A DNA stretch of 64,000 bases from Strigamia acuminata (lineage: Eukaryota > Arthropoda > Chilopoda > Geophilomorpha > Linotaeniidae), in NCBI GenBank assembly GCA_949358305.1, contig OX442314.1:44214581-44278580 (forward strand), written 5' to 3'. Position 1 is the stretch's first letter. Each line of letters opens with the position of its first letter. The notes under the pieces were generated by a model, which saw nothing but the letters and a program-made list of their open reading frames with translations, was not told where the DNA came from and ran no database searches. This document shows positions 37,901 through 44,293 of this stretch, piece after piece. A program made the translations under genes and the position numbers.

Positions 37901-40900
37901 ATTCGATGTGCAATCCACAATGAGTGTGACCCCGTCGATTCTGGACATCACAAATGAAATTCGCGGTAGTGTTCCCACCGCCAAAATAAGTGATGTGCGC
38001 AGACTGGAACGAAAGATGATTGACATTCGCGACATCGACATTCCGTCTGCCGAAACTAACTTTTCTCGGCCACGCGGACCGCCATTGAGTGCTAGACTGA
38101 CACCAGCCGTAAACGCGCCGTCATCAGCGTCGACGCCGAGTTTACAAATTAACCCTGATATTGACAACTTAAATATTAATTTATCTGCCGATCTTTTTCC
38201 AGCTTCGACCGTCTCTGCTGCTTCGGCCGATGTATTTTCACAAACGTACACGATCTCGCCAATTGCACCAGCAACCGAAGTTCCAGCGTGTCAGCAGGCG
38301 AAACCTTCAAAAGTTCCAACTTTGCCAGTGACGCCGATTACTTATGCGCAATTTCCAGGGCGCAATGTAACTACGACAACGACGTCCAGCGCCAACTTTA
38401 ACATGTCAACCACCACGGCTGCCACCGCCAAGATTCCCGTAACCTCGACTAGCGTTTCGAGCACATCATCTTACCGGTCCCGACTCGATTGCGCAATTCC
38501 AAACATCGGAACTGGACTCTCGTTTAAAAAAGTCGCTTCTCGTTGCGATTTGGCTTTCGATAAGTATGGAGTAACCCAAAAACCCGCCAACTCATTCGAA
38601 GTCATTGAAGAATTTCTACGAAAATACGAGGTTCAGATCTCCATTGAGGGACCCGGAGTGTCTCAAACTCGTTTCCAAATTCCATGGAAGGCCTGGAATG
38701 CGCTTATCACCTTCATGATGGTGGAGGATTTCAGTATTTACCAGGGAGACTTCCGCATAACCCAGAAAGAGATGATGGACAGGCGGCCCCACATCGCGCG
38801 CCAAGTTGCAAAACGAATGTCCGAATGTGGCACGTACGATTCCGAGACAGCAATCGAGATGCTCGTGTGGATTTTGCATCGTGAGATCTCCGTCCATCTC
38901 TACAAAGTCCAGGACACCAGGGACTACCACAACATGATGGAGGAGAAGAGACGCCAAGAACGAGACGCGGAACACGAGTTAGAAAAAGCTCGAGTTGCCG
39001 AAGCCCACCGCCAAGCAGACGAACGTGAAGCTCGTGAGCAAGCGGAAAAAGAGGAAGAAAAGAGACGGTCGGACGAATTGCGCCTTCAAGAATTGCGCAA
39101 TCTGATGACAGATTCAGGATTTTACCCGATGACCGCACCATCTATCCCACCGGCCCAAGGATCACAAATTTGGGATGACACGCCTCCTCGCATCACCTTG
39201 GAACTGCTCCCCAGTTTGTTGCCACCAGCTGCGGTCGAGTGTAATTTCGCAAATGCCAATGGACCATGTCTCCAGTTTGGGATGTCTGCTGCATCGGTCC
39301 GCCAACTTTTTCAATCCCTTGCGTCAGCCGACCTCCGTATGCGACCAGAAGAGGCCAAACCCCTCCTCCATTCCCTGTATCTCCGATACGGGGAACTCTT
39401 TTTAGATCACTGCAAAAATGAAATTAACAGGCAAGGTGCCACAAACTACCGGGACGCAATGAGAGTTGTGGTTAACGTGGCTCTCAACATGATCAAATCA
39501 TTTCGGATGCCGGCCCCGTGTAGAACCTTGTCAGGTAATCCTTAATAAACAATAACAATTTCTTCAAATTAGATATTCTACGGTGATAACAACATCACTC
39601 GGAAAACCGTAGGACCACCTATTTTGCGCCACCATTCTCTTTGCGCAATTAAACCAACAAATCACCACCAACAGTGTCTTTCATCATTTCTGCTCATCAG
39701 ACGGTATAGGAATATTTCCTTACAGCGCCCGTGTAAAATTTCTCATCTGAGTTACGGAACTGGTCTTATTCTCATCCTCACATATGAGCCGGAAATTAAA
39801 AGTATTTCATCTCAGCTATTCGTTCAAGTGCCCCGAGAACAACTCCTTATAGCGCCCGCCTAAAATTTCTCTACGGAGTTGCGGAACTGGTTCTGTTTCT
39901 CGCCACCATGATGGATGCGAGTGAAATATTTCATCATAAAAATTCATCTTACACGTCCTAGAGCATCAATTTCTTATAGCGCCCTCCTAAAATTTCTCTA
40001 CGGAGTTGAGGAACTGATTTTGTGTTCTAGCCGTTGTATTTGTGTTTCTCATCATCATCATTTTGTGTTAAGTGTTTTTCAACAAGTGTAGTATTCCACG
40101 GACTGCTGGAAACATTTATTGCGCAAATTTATCTGATCTTCATCACCGCTGGATAAGTGCTCCAAAAGTGAAGTGTTAATTTTATTATGTTTATTTTTAA
40201 ATACTTTAGCATGAACAGTTAGCCGAACAATTACGAGACTTTTATTTGCTATAGTGTTTTCTCCATTATTATTGTTTCCATTATTATAATTTAATTATAT
40301 TGTGATATTTTTGAATTTAAATCCTGACTTATTCCAGAAATTATTCTGATTTTTAGAATTCCTCAAAATTGAGATGATTAAGTTTAATTTTAGTTTGTAT
40401 TATTTGAATTACTGGAATAGGTCATGATAATGATAATTATTTGTGATACTCTTAATGGTGATATATTAGTGTGATTTTTTCAAATTTAGTATTTATTCAA
40501 TTCTCATAATACCTAATATTTCTAACTGTGATAATTTTCCCGTGGCAACCGGTCCGGTTGTGCATGAGGATACCTTCATCCCCATTTTTATTATTTCCCT
40601 TTAATGATTCCAAATAGTGTCATATTTATATTTTTTGTTTATCGCGCCAACATTGCGCAAATTTTCATATTTTATGTTTATTTCTCCTATCATTCCTTAT
40701 ATACCTACCTGATGTTAAGTCTACATACATGTATGGTATCCCTTACCTTGTTTTGTTTTGCGCATTCATTTGCGCCATTTTCCTAAAAAAAGGTATCCAA
40801 TCCGAATAAAACCCCCTGTTCGTAAGATAAACTCTCTTGTGACGTTCTTTATTTGTATTATTTTTCGTGTTTAAAATTTATCCGCGTAGAAATTTATTGC

Positions 40901-42483
40901 TTCGTTTTACAAAGCAAATGGGTAAAATATTTTTATTGTGATGACTTAAATTGAAAGTGTATAGCCTCAAGTCCGTCCTATCCTAAAAAATTTAGTCCAT
41001 GTCCTCCCGTGAGTGTCGCGTGTTTAGTTAGTCTTGTCTTCGTCCTTCAAAATTGTTTAATCTTTATTCGATGAGTTTTATACGATTTATTTAAAAAGTT
41101 TGTTTATTTTTTGATTTATAATTTTCATTTACAAGTCGGTCGGTAGATTTATTCTCAAGCTTCCTGATGAGTTAATTTTTGTTATTATTATTATCTGGTG
41201 ACGACCCCTAAATTCTCATAATCATCATATTTAGTCAAGATCTTATTTAATCAAGAGTATGTTAGTCTAGACATTTGTTTCACATATTTAACCAAGATTG
41301 TATTTATTGTTGTATTGTTTTGAGTGAGTCTCTCTCTCTTTGCCTTTATTTCAACAACTATAATAAAGGTTTAAGGGGAGGGGGATGTCACGGGCACGTC
41401 TACCCGCCTATTTTTATTTTAGAATAACCCAATCTTATTTCTTATAATATTTTCTTGTTTCTCTCACTCGTGATGATTCATCTCGCTTACTCATCTTCAG
41501 TTAATGAATGCGCAATCTGGATGATGCGCATATCATTATTTCTACAATTGAACTCTTATTTTCACCTTTCCACCCCCTTCTCTAATTGATCTGACCAGTC
41601 ACATGACTGAGTCTTCTTCTTTCCAATCATCCTAAGTTTAATCACTTCTTCTTATGCTCTCTACTGGATAACACCATTCTCCTTTAGTAACATTTAGATT
41701 TAGTCCTCTATTATTTGCGCCTTCAATAAGCGCTCCTACATCTAACCCTATTGCGCTATTTTCCAAGCCGACATCTTTTATATTATCACTGCCCGATGAT
41801 ATCCCCTTCCCACTTTAGGTTTATATCATCGTGCTTCCATTCTTTTATGCCTACAAACACCCGTCGTAAGCAAGGAACTGTCCAATATAAATTATGTTAG
41901 TCAAACGCGAGTATTAGGTTTCCTGAGTTTCTGGATGTCCACATTTGAAGGAAACAACGTTTAGGGAAATCTACGAACTTTGCCCATTACTATTGCGCGA
42001 ATTAGTTTTTGCGCGATATTGTTTAGAATTAATTATACCAACAGAATTAATCGTGACACATTTATTTGTTCAAAAATGCATTTATTTGTTCAAAAATGCA
42101 TTTATTTGTTCAAAAATGCATTTATTTGTTCAAAAATGCATTTATTTGTTCAAAAATGCATTTATTTGTTCAAAAATGCATTTATTTGTTCAAAAATGCA
42201 TTTATTTATTCAAAAATGCATTTATTTGTTCAAAAATGCATTTATTTGTTCAAAAATGCATTTATTTGTTCAAAAATGCATTTATTTGTTCAAAAATGCA
42301 TTTATTTGTTCAAAAATGCATTTATTTGTTCAAAAATGCATTTATTTGTTCAAAAATGCATTACATTATTGATAACAATTTTAATTTTATCAATTTTCTT
42401 TTTCTTTTCAGGATTTGGAAAATCAAATGGACATTTCCGAGAAACGAAGAGCCATTCTACTCAAGGATTTTAGGGAAACTTAG
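22979..42483 (+). CDS. ARIH2: RBR E3 ubiquitin ligase Ariadne-2
   Basis: ARIH2 (TRIAD1) works with neddylated cullin-5 ligases to ubiquitinate their substrates. Eight exons give 483 aa (human 493): 22979-23259, 23365-23440, 24176-24448, 24528-24637, 24737-24854, 26300-26524, 26585-26881, 42412-42483. RING1 starts at CPVC (129-132). The IBR spans about 211-260 (FCPGPNC, FCFKCG). The Rcat begins [19 protein letters not shown], and the cysteine of GGCNHM (residue 300) is the expected thioester-forming catalytic residue. The Ariadne domain follows ([37 protein letters not shown]). The acidic N-terminus ([15 protein letters not shown]) is also typical. The terminal 23-residue exon ([20 protein letters not shown]) is separated from exon 7 by an intron of 15,530 bp holding a Gypsy element. 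Whether that intron is still spliced efficiently cannot be told. Confidence 0.97.
23450..24075. repeat. G/T-rich simple repeat, about 21-bp periodicity, in ARIH2 intron 2
   Basis: Runs of gattttttgtg and gggcgatttttgatattttt; gggcg recurs at 23911, 23932 and 23953 (21-bp spacing). It is strongly strand-asymmetric: T and G on the plus strand with few A or C. Confidence 0.85.
25085..26250. repeat. Minisatellites, 20-bp units, in ARIH2 intron 5
   Basis: Several successive sub-arrays of one theme: acaaaattgacatttttgag (25110-25320), attgatatttttgactcaaa (25480-25960, about 24 near-identical copies), then atgcaaaatctacattttat-type units to 26250. A and T tracts alternate about every 10 bp. The uniform central block implies recent expansion. 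Confidence 0.97.
27100..27490. repeat. Minisatellite, 20-bp unit, in ARIH2 intron 7
   Basis: Unit atgccgtttttcgtgcaaaa, about 19 copies, fading at both ends. All six frames are open across it, giving spurious peptides rich in NAVF and ARKT repeats. Confidence 0.97.
27615..27715. repeat. Minisatellite left part, 20-bp unit, interrupted by the Gypsy element
   Basis: Five copies of tttatttgttcaaaaatgca stop at the 5' LTR. The array resumes in register after the 3' LTR (42059-42363, about 15 copies), so the retrotransposon inserted into one pre-existing array of about 20 copies. Confidence 0.97.
27716..28388 (+). repeat. 5' LTR of the Gypsy element
   Basis: 673 bp, starting TGTCACGGGC and ending CGTGACA. 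A TATAAAT at 28216-28222 is a candidate promoter box, which would put transcription start at about 28245. It contains several TTGCGC motifs near its 3' end. No difference from the 3' LTR was found. Confidence 0.97.
28392..28409 (+). promoter_or_regulatory. Primer-binding-site candidate of the Gypsy element
   Basis: TGGCGAGCCTGACAGGAT begins three bases after the 5' LTR. TGG pairs with the CCA tail of a tRNA and the position is canonical. I cannot say which tRNA primes. Confidence 0.75.
28491..30398 (+). CDS. gag: Gypsy gag-like protein (ORF1), 635 aa
   Basis: First ORF after the primer site, starting ATGTCGAATGAGTTGGG. Residues 1-270 are low-complexity S/T/P/Q-rich sequence. Residues about 275-430 hold a capsid-like Retrotrans_gag region: [20 protein letters not shown], then [20 protein letters not shown] and [15 protein letters not shown], the usual W-W-L...W-F...F pattern. 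The C-terminal part is acidic, serine-rich, then basic. No CCHC zinc knuckle is present; only a CPVC pair lies near the end ([13 protein letters not shown]). The frame ends at 30398, overlapping the pol frame by about 70 bp, so Pol is presumably made by -1 frameshifting. Confidence 0.88.
   Translation: MSNELGNGEENPAVRDPFDLDELASSLDWQRYERLRRTRAEQSELLITIANSMPSTFRDNMSAQIPGVNISAPTTVATSTPAYQLVPPAFFTPGTSGISMNPTILHSEALLMCDIRNQFFVQAQGLLKEMRSIYQQGTSPPHPTTPPSEDGGSSHGSIRVKGNSAPLGNELSTEVPHCGGASHQQQFAPTTITAQPTFTTTTPPVMTQATTFTQCPSVASQIMDSTKANQQVMNSLLCAKINNPGHPSGVRAQLSLPSIRVRREDSSRGYNNNKEKLPRFDPEKATLDSVNLFLAQLFAHMYSTRMPEEEYLKVNIIQATRNKAQRWWLALKPKPKTWIEFEILFRKAFSMNSAAANVKIANRKQRSGESTMTFLSEIIYYLEIAGYTDPGLQWEKAQNMLLSDVVQLLRTMHVKTIDEAIQIGNDVDNRLLLDSHRKTEYKHLGLVDQFAPLSEVNPSSPTVLKSVDKSRGEAESKTSTSHDAKRFTRYRKQQLMLELAALEARPEQPSPPQEPSSSSSSESESEVETKKSSVAGAAQKVNISVNSTTIAPPADLPKDHVCSTSVVTFAPSPKPPTSVKFPEKGAAWRKTRKDWWYMIDNTTWRPICPVCYKVFERQENSDGLKFPRPAEPGRK
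30329..36043 (+). CDS. pol: Gypsy pol polyprotein (protease, RT, RNase H, integrase)
   Basis: The frame is open from 30329 (after a TAA at 30326) to the stop at 36043, -1 relative to gag. Counting from codon 30428: protease [12 protein letters not shown] (Asp 170), RT with [29 protein letters not shown] and YIDD (666-669), RNase [15 protein letters not shown] and [10 protein letters not shown], and integrase zinc motif (H1494, [13 protein letters not shown]), then the DDE core with [16 protein letters not shown] and [10 protein letters not shown]. Unusual: about 450 proline-, serine- and basic-rich residues separate RNase H from integrase, including AT-hook-like KKRGRPRK (1081-1088) and PKGRPRK (1243-1249). 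No chromodomain was seen at the C-terminus. All catalytic residues I could check are present. Confidence 0.96.
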   Translation, partial: SFREAGKLRRPEVPTTGGARPQVNQPVSTSVKRVESTRRASPDIILDENISDRIIPTTTTSSTTPSESKPGISVVSSTPPSSSPIVTNQRKTSVLQPVAFQLASGPVSKSTALQAATAQKQITKNVSKNFKIPLIKPTSSVNSAEAPKEVIAPMKVSFVMLTSEELKESQEPIIEITRADRLRREAPCVKISWANVSFTALLDSGAQTCIMSEELFQQLHEKMGLEFINLHEKVQVASGHVVTASKSVTLALRAPLGVVKFVCLVLPDAKNDLILGRDFNQAVGATIDHGRSQWSLAGSDEIRKFVTYEDAKKSESILVFPMAPEELDKSATPPVKISEIVPNKILKKPAPPSDINCVLLLHQPLKNEVFEYPNDDSQRQVKTIRHRSRTTWSNVWSPKRKETSRTSSKVKKTISRKLTLSQFRRLRRLRHKLNVIRPIAKQLIAQRAKDINDKKKLINDSRTTAQPTNGENDSNSNVYNINFLQYQPSENPTDLDWIYHQLWNHLTVTQIKLLIETLQPISQIFREEIGLCNNTEYEVNLKPDFRPIHVPVRPVNPAKKAIIDKYIDKKLQQGIIRRSQSDCAVAPVVVPKKTGEWRTAMDFRPINAQTIPDVYPLPDIDNIFAYLGGAHWFSIIDGREAFHQIGVRKGDERFLAFITHRGLFEYVRMPFGPINGPATLQRAMNKTLAKYLYKFVFVYIDDVIIFSKTFEEHVQHLRLVLEELFNAGFTMNANKTELCQQRLEVLGHIVESGQISPNPKKVSAIQNYPAPTNLRELQRFKGMVGYYQSFIANFSKTSEVFRPLLKKDAVWHWNEAQQEAFDYLKDQIATPTLKRRFPSWKKPFILQTDASYSGLGSALMQLNDAGERIPIAFASRALNSAEKNYNVTEIECLAAVWAVKRFRAYLEMMPFYLESDHRSLKWLFQQREPTGRLARWVLSLSEYKFTFLHCSGCKNRVADALSRAPVDPPEHDEEDDSPLVDEACYTAYFDDCNQWPVLSIITELPKDINRQFKKMFKDKFVKSTLISAISPTKQKKGKRKSLIPRRITTTTTPSNAPTQIAQPTSTAASTPVAQPTQQTTPVTLPVISPNSPSVRVSVPLRARRQHSLIPILTKKRGRPRKIMIIPVLSPRAKRAIATRTRARLRDPTLVPKISPKLPRYGANIKKWTFPKLLKAQRIGKGKRTPKAPRSVISPIPTALPSPIPVPIPAPTPPNQPSSPSKSEVSIPSAPTPLTSKPKGIPKKSSGIPSHILPPRKKIISTPTPVSKIPTPPIPRPKGRPRKSAGIPSHILPPKPKPTPKSTPIQIPNFPTPSPTQTIPISQSPIPPTSPASSPSTTTDTAPTVPPVFDPGPGPSGHQLPDGYPSEPDSDTSSSDTDSFSPIRDFPSPVEYPVPRGGMPRTPTRLRPRSERTFTESDRRLTEAEQQAELEHDPPIEHPPFEMLPDAAEIIAAQRQDPWSRELIYYLTAQMLPVDPVEAAQIQKGAQNFGMHKDMLCRFPPVHINEIRKRRQIYLPLELRERYFRAMHYPPVVGHMGREKTLHRLKTRVYWPKMRKDVQTWIQVCEACQRAKPLNRLPYGKMIMSRARHLFSAIYIDYYGKKPRSVGGHCYAFVMVDSASRWLDVRLTEDSTIATSVAQIQKFTKRWGFPKIIISDNAPAFRSPEFRSQIQQLGAVNRYTAAYHPQGNIAERLNQSLKNCILAYIDDHDRWDVNIGYFVLAINSAYQISLKYSPFKLVTGQEARFPGDIDSDTDDGEPLPPSEAENLHEQMRTMRERAMNNLRESQIRHKKWFDLKRRAHDFRPGDWVTLRNRQPSSADRQFAAGLRQRTEGVYIIHKLVGPNTVILMDQNGRKTQPYNVVELRHWHFAQANFLTLKDVEIIDKHVENYTANTLDIFTAYFLSFK
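36044..36761 (+). promoter_or_regulatory. pol-ORF3 spacer with a TATA-like box
   Basis: 718 bp of noncoding DNA between pol and ORF3. TATATAA at 36706-36712 lies 50 bp before the ORF3 start codon, a spacing that would allow a short leader from an internal promoter. A splice acceptor feeding ORF3 from the LTR transcript is the alternative. The role is inferred. Confidence 0.4.
36064..36085 (+). repeat. Internal A22 tract just after pol
   Basis: Twenty-two A residues begin 21 bp after the pol stop codon, inside the element. It may be a replication by-product or a relic of joining a polyadenylated RNA. Confidence 0.9.
36762..39545 (+). CDS. Gypsy ORF3, 927 aa, unknown function, DnaJ-like zinc motif
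   Basis: The start ACAACATGG fits an animal start context. I do not recognise the family. Residues 54-61 read CPVCSGYG and 73-80 CRACDGRG: two CxxCxGxG motifs 19 apart, the pair that makes one zinc site in DnaJ cysteine-rich domains. Around them are a cysteine-rich N-terminus (HVCRCKEDF) and an aromatic-rich region to about 170 ([13 protein letters not shown]). Residues about 190-590 are low-complexity S/T/P. A predicted folded segment at about 610-725 ([33 protein letters not shown]) precedes a charged coiled coil at about 725-785 ([18 protein letters not shown]) and a last domain of about 140 residues. There is no signal peptide, membrane segment or envelope-like cleavage site, so it is probably not an envelope protein. 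Confidence 0.85.
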   Translation: MADKHVCRCKEDFPGEPYPKNFAEPPLHAVGPPKFPCWHPNDPREHSYPNFEICPVCSGYGYELVVSGVDKTCRACDGRGDLRRGFHRVWMRQIYGWCLFRRVQDKVYLIGVEFPQFRPPNGTPAMVQRFRAGHFKYWHRLQREARQARIVPRSWIYPTAELMRVTFAQVPNLLADEIAGLDPMDQEQREVDEAQPTLPQFFHSFPGTDASLQEQISIALESLGDLATIDDNSDTALPYFYQRRPPCSINRNPNREQQLAIKVRNTLATSSSALPHDPTRDTEAEQFVPRPSAETVAKAAEKMATLTISTKEDTESLYSNSTVSNVEFSTPPTEMALRPVPQLQFIPESPVLADDSAQETLRKENMDDSQQSISAARLPEFDVQSTMSVTPSILDITNEIRGSVPTAKISDVRRLERKMIDIRDIDIPSAETNFSRPRGPPLSARLTPAVNAPSSASTPSLQINPDIDNLNINLSADLFPASTVSAASADVFSQTYTISPIAPATEVPACQQAKPSKVPTLPVTPITYAQFPGRNVTTTTTSSANFNMSTTTAATAKIPVTSTSVSSTSSYRSRLDCAIPNIGTGLSFKKVASRCDLAFDKYGVTQKPANSFEVIEEFLRKYEVQISIEGPGVSQTRFQIPWKAWNALITFMMVEDFSIYQGDFRITQKEMMDRRPHIARQVAKRMSECGTYDSETAIEMLVWILHREISVHLYKVQDTRDYHNMMEEKRRQERDAEHELEKARVAEAHRQADEREAREQAEKEEEKRRSDELRLQELRNLMTDSGFYPMTAPSIPPAQGSQIWDDTPPRITLELLPSLLPPAAVECNFANANGPCLQFGMSAASVRQLFQSLASADLRMRPEEAKPLLHSLYLRYGELFLDHCKNEINRQGATNYRDAMRVVVNVALNMIKSFRMPAPCRTLSGNP
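39718..40022 (+). repeat. Triplicated noncoding repeat, about 127-bp period, upstream of the 3' LTR
   Basis: Core cttayagcgccc followed by taaaatttctc and gagttgcggaactg occurs at about 39719, 39845 and 39973 (spacing 126-128 bp). The core is more conserved than the spacers, which suggests a functional RNA or DNA element and not a plain tandem duplication. Confidence 0.85.
40023..41372 (+). other. Gypsy 3' noncoding region
   Basis: About 1.35 kb of AT-rich sequence between the triplicated repeat and the polypurine tract. No ORF longer than 60 codons looks real. TTGCGCAAAT-type motifs recur (about 40119 and 40655). No further structure was seen. Confidence 0.6.
41373..41385 (+). promoter_or_regulatory. 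Polypurine tract of the Gypsy element
   Basis: AAGGGGAGGGGGA abuts the first base of the 3' LTR, the canonical position for plus-strand DNA priming. Confidence 0.9.
41386..42058 (+). repeat. 3' LTR of the Gypsy element
   Basis: Second 673-bp copy, offset exactly 13,670 bp from the first, with no difference found. Reading frames that cross from it into the minisatellite are artefacts. Confidence 0.97.
42059..42363. repeat. Minisatellite right part, 20-bp unit, about 15 copies
   Basis: Continuation of the array interrupted at 27715. One copy carries tttatttatt in place of tttatttgtt. It ends 48 bp before the last ARIH2 exon, next to its polypyrimidine tract. Confidence 0.97.
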
Positions 42484-42919
42484 ATAAAGAAACGAACGAT
42501 GCAATTTCACTTTCGCTGAAATTTGACATTGAATGACGCGATTTTTCATGTTTTTCTCTTTTGTTTTTCGTTTGAGACGGCGAAACACGAGTGCTTGGTT
42601 CCGATTGTGCATTTATTTTTTTACCGCTTATGCAACAGTGCTGAGCGAGCACTGTTTCTATTTTTTCTTTTCATTTTGTTGTTTCAGAAAATGCGAATGT
42701 TGATGTCTTCCTGCGCCGTTGTTGTTTATTTGTCGTTTATTTTTTGCAGCCAATTGCAATAAGACGCTTTATTTAGGTAGGATTTTTTGTTCAGTAGTGC
42801 GTGATAGTTGGAATAAGATCTCGCGTCGGCGGAAGTGTGGAAAGACAGTGGAATGTGGAATAAGAAAATGTTTCTGAATATATTAATCGACTTTAATGTT
42901 AGTTTACAGGGAAAGAAAT

Positions 42920-42925
42920 AATAAA
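42920..42925 (+). terminator. Poly(A) signal for ARIH2
   Basis: AATAAA lies 437 bp after the ARIH2 stop codon. Confidence 0.55.
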
Positions 42926-44293
42926 TTTTGTAATTTAATCTTTTTATTTCGACGTTGATTTTTTTTGGGGGGAGATTTTTGTGTCGACTTTGATTATTCT
43001 ACCGTTTAAACGTTAAAAATTGCGATATTTCTGCATTTATGACGGGAAATGAAGAAAAACAAGCTTAAAAAGCGTTTTTAGATGTCCAAAATGTAGGAAA
43101 TTGGCCTAAATTTCTATAAATTTACAAAAATTTTAAAAGTAATCGTCAGAAAATCAAGAAAACTCAAATTTCCGGCCCAAATTTCAACAAAATTATTCAT
43201 CTGGGCATTTTTAATTAAAAAACCAAAATAAATCTCTAATAGTTGGTAATTCCAATCTTTAGATGCTAGTGGTGACTTGTTTCTTGCGAAAATTACAAAA
43301 GACGAAAGGAATTAATAGTATAACATGAACAGATCTCGATCTTGTGCAGCCTCTTCCGGCTTTAGCGAAAACCCGATACCGGAGTTTATGTTCAAGCAGC
43401 GCATTTCAGGCTGAGCATTACGTCATTACTCATTACAGCATAATATGATTACAGTGAGCAACCACGTTTTCGCTTTACCCATCAAACGTCACTTCTGTAT
43501 ATTATTTATTTTATTTTTGATTTAAATCAACAAATATCCCAGCATTTTATTTTTATCTCCCAAAAGTAATAAATCCATCGAAATAACACCAAACTTTCCA
43601 AAACTAAAAAAAAAAAACCGAAAAATGTTAAAACCAGGAAAACAAACCGATAACTTATCGCTATTTATTCTGTATATCAGCACGGGAAGTTATAGGCGGA
43701 GTTAATTTTCCTATTTACCGGTTTCCGTTTAGTTTATCAAGTCATGGCGCAACAGAGACAATTCCAACATTTCAAGCCACTCTTCCCACAAACAATCCCA
43801 CACACGTTGTGAAATCCCCGCGATGACAGATGATTAGCACTAACTTCGCCAAAGTAAGTCCACAAATCGATCAGACATGTCGACCACCATCTACATATGT
43901 GTGCACCCGAGTGCGACATTTATCATTCTTTCTCCTCTTAAAACCATAAAAAAAAAATACAAAAAAACACAAAAAAAAAAAAAAATTAAAAACCCACTCA
44001 CACAAAATTAAATCGATTCACCAAAATAAAAGCGCAAATCAATTTGTTAAAATCAATTTTATTTCTTCTTCATGTCATCAGCCAAATCGGAAACTGACAG
44101 TTTATTCATGCGTTGAATTGAAACTAAAAGGCACCTGCAACAGGTGCCTGGCTCAGTGTGAGTAATTTCCATCGAACTTGTTTTTGTTAGCGAGGCAACT
44201 GACCGGTTTACACATTCCATTTTTATTCGCATTTATTCAGGTCGAGAAAACGATCCGTTACCAAAACTTGTATTTCAACCGATGTTCTAACAA
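42926..44293. other. Intergenic region before the TBC gene
   Basis: AT-rich, without an ORF or array. A perfect 9-bp palindrome aggcacctg-caa-caggtgcct at about 44129-44149, which also makes two E-boxes (CACCTG/CAGGTG), lies about 145 bp before the TBC gene start codon and could be regulatory. Confidence 0.4.

Larger units (their letters stand above)
27716..42058 (+). mobile_element. Giant Ty3/Gypsy-class LTR retrotransposon, 14.3 kb, inserted in ARIH2 intron 7
   Basis: Two 673-bp LTRs that I found identical base for base, each starting TGTCACG and ending CGTGACA (a 7-bp perfect inverted repeat), flanked by a 4-bp duplication catt (27712-27715 and 42059-42062). Inside, in order: primer-binding-site candidate (28392), gag ORF, pol in the -1 frame (protease, RT, RNase H, integrase, which is the Gypsy order), a third 927-codon ORF, 1.8 kb of noncoding DNA with a triplicated repeat, and a polypurine tract. 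All frames are intact and the LTRs identical, so the insertion is recent and the copy may be competent. At 14.3 kb it is well above the usual 5-9 kb. It lies in the same orientation as ARIH2. Confidence 0.97.

Noticed and set aside
36762-39545. Calling Gypsy ORF3 an envelope gene
   Set aside because: It lacks a signal peptide, hydrophobic fusion segment, furin-like site and C-terminal membrane anchor.
41945-42487. A 180-codon frame running into the last ARIH2 exon
   Set aside because: It begins in the 3' LTR, crosses the minisatellite and only by chance is open to the exon. The real exon is read in another frame from 42412.
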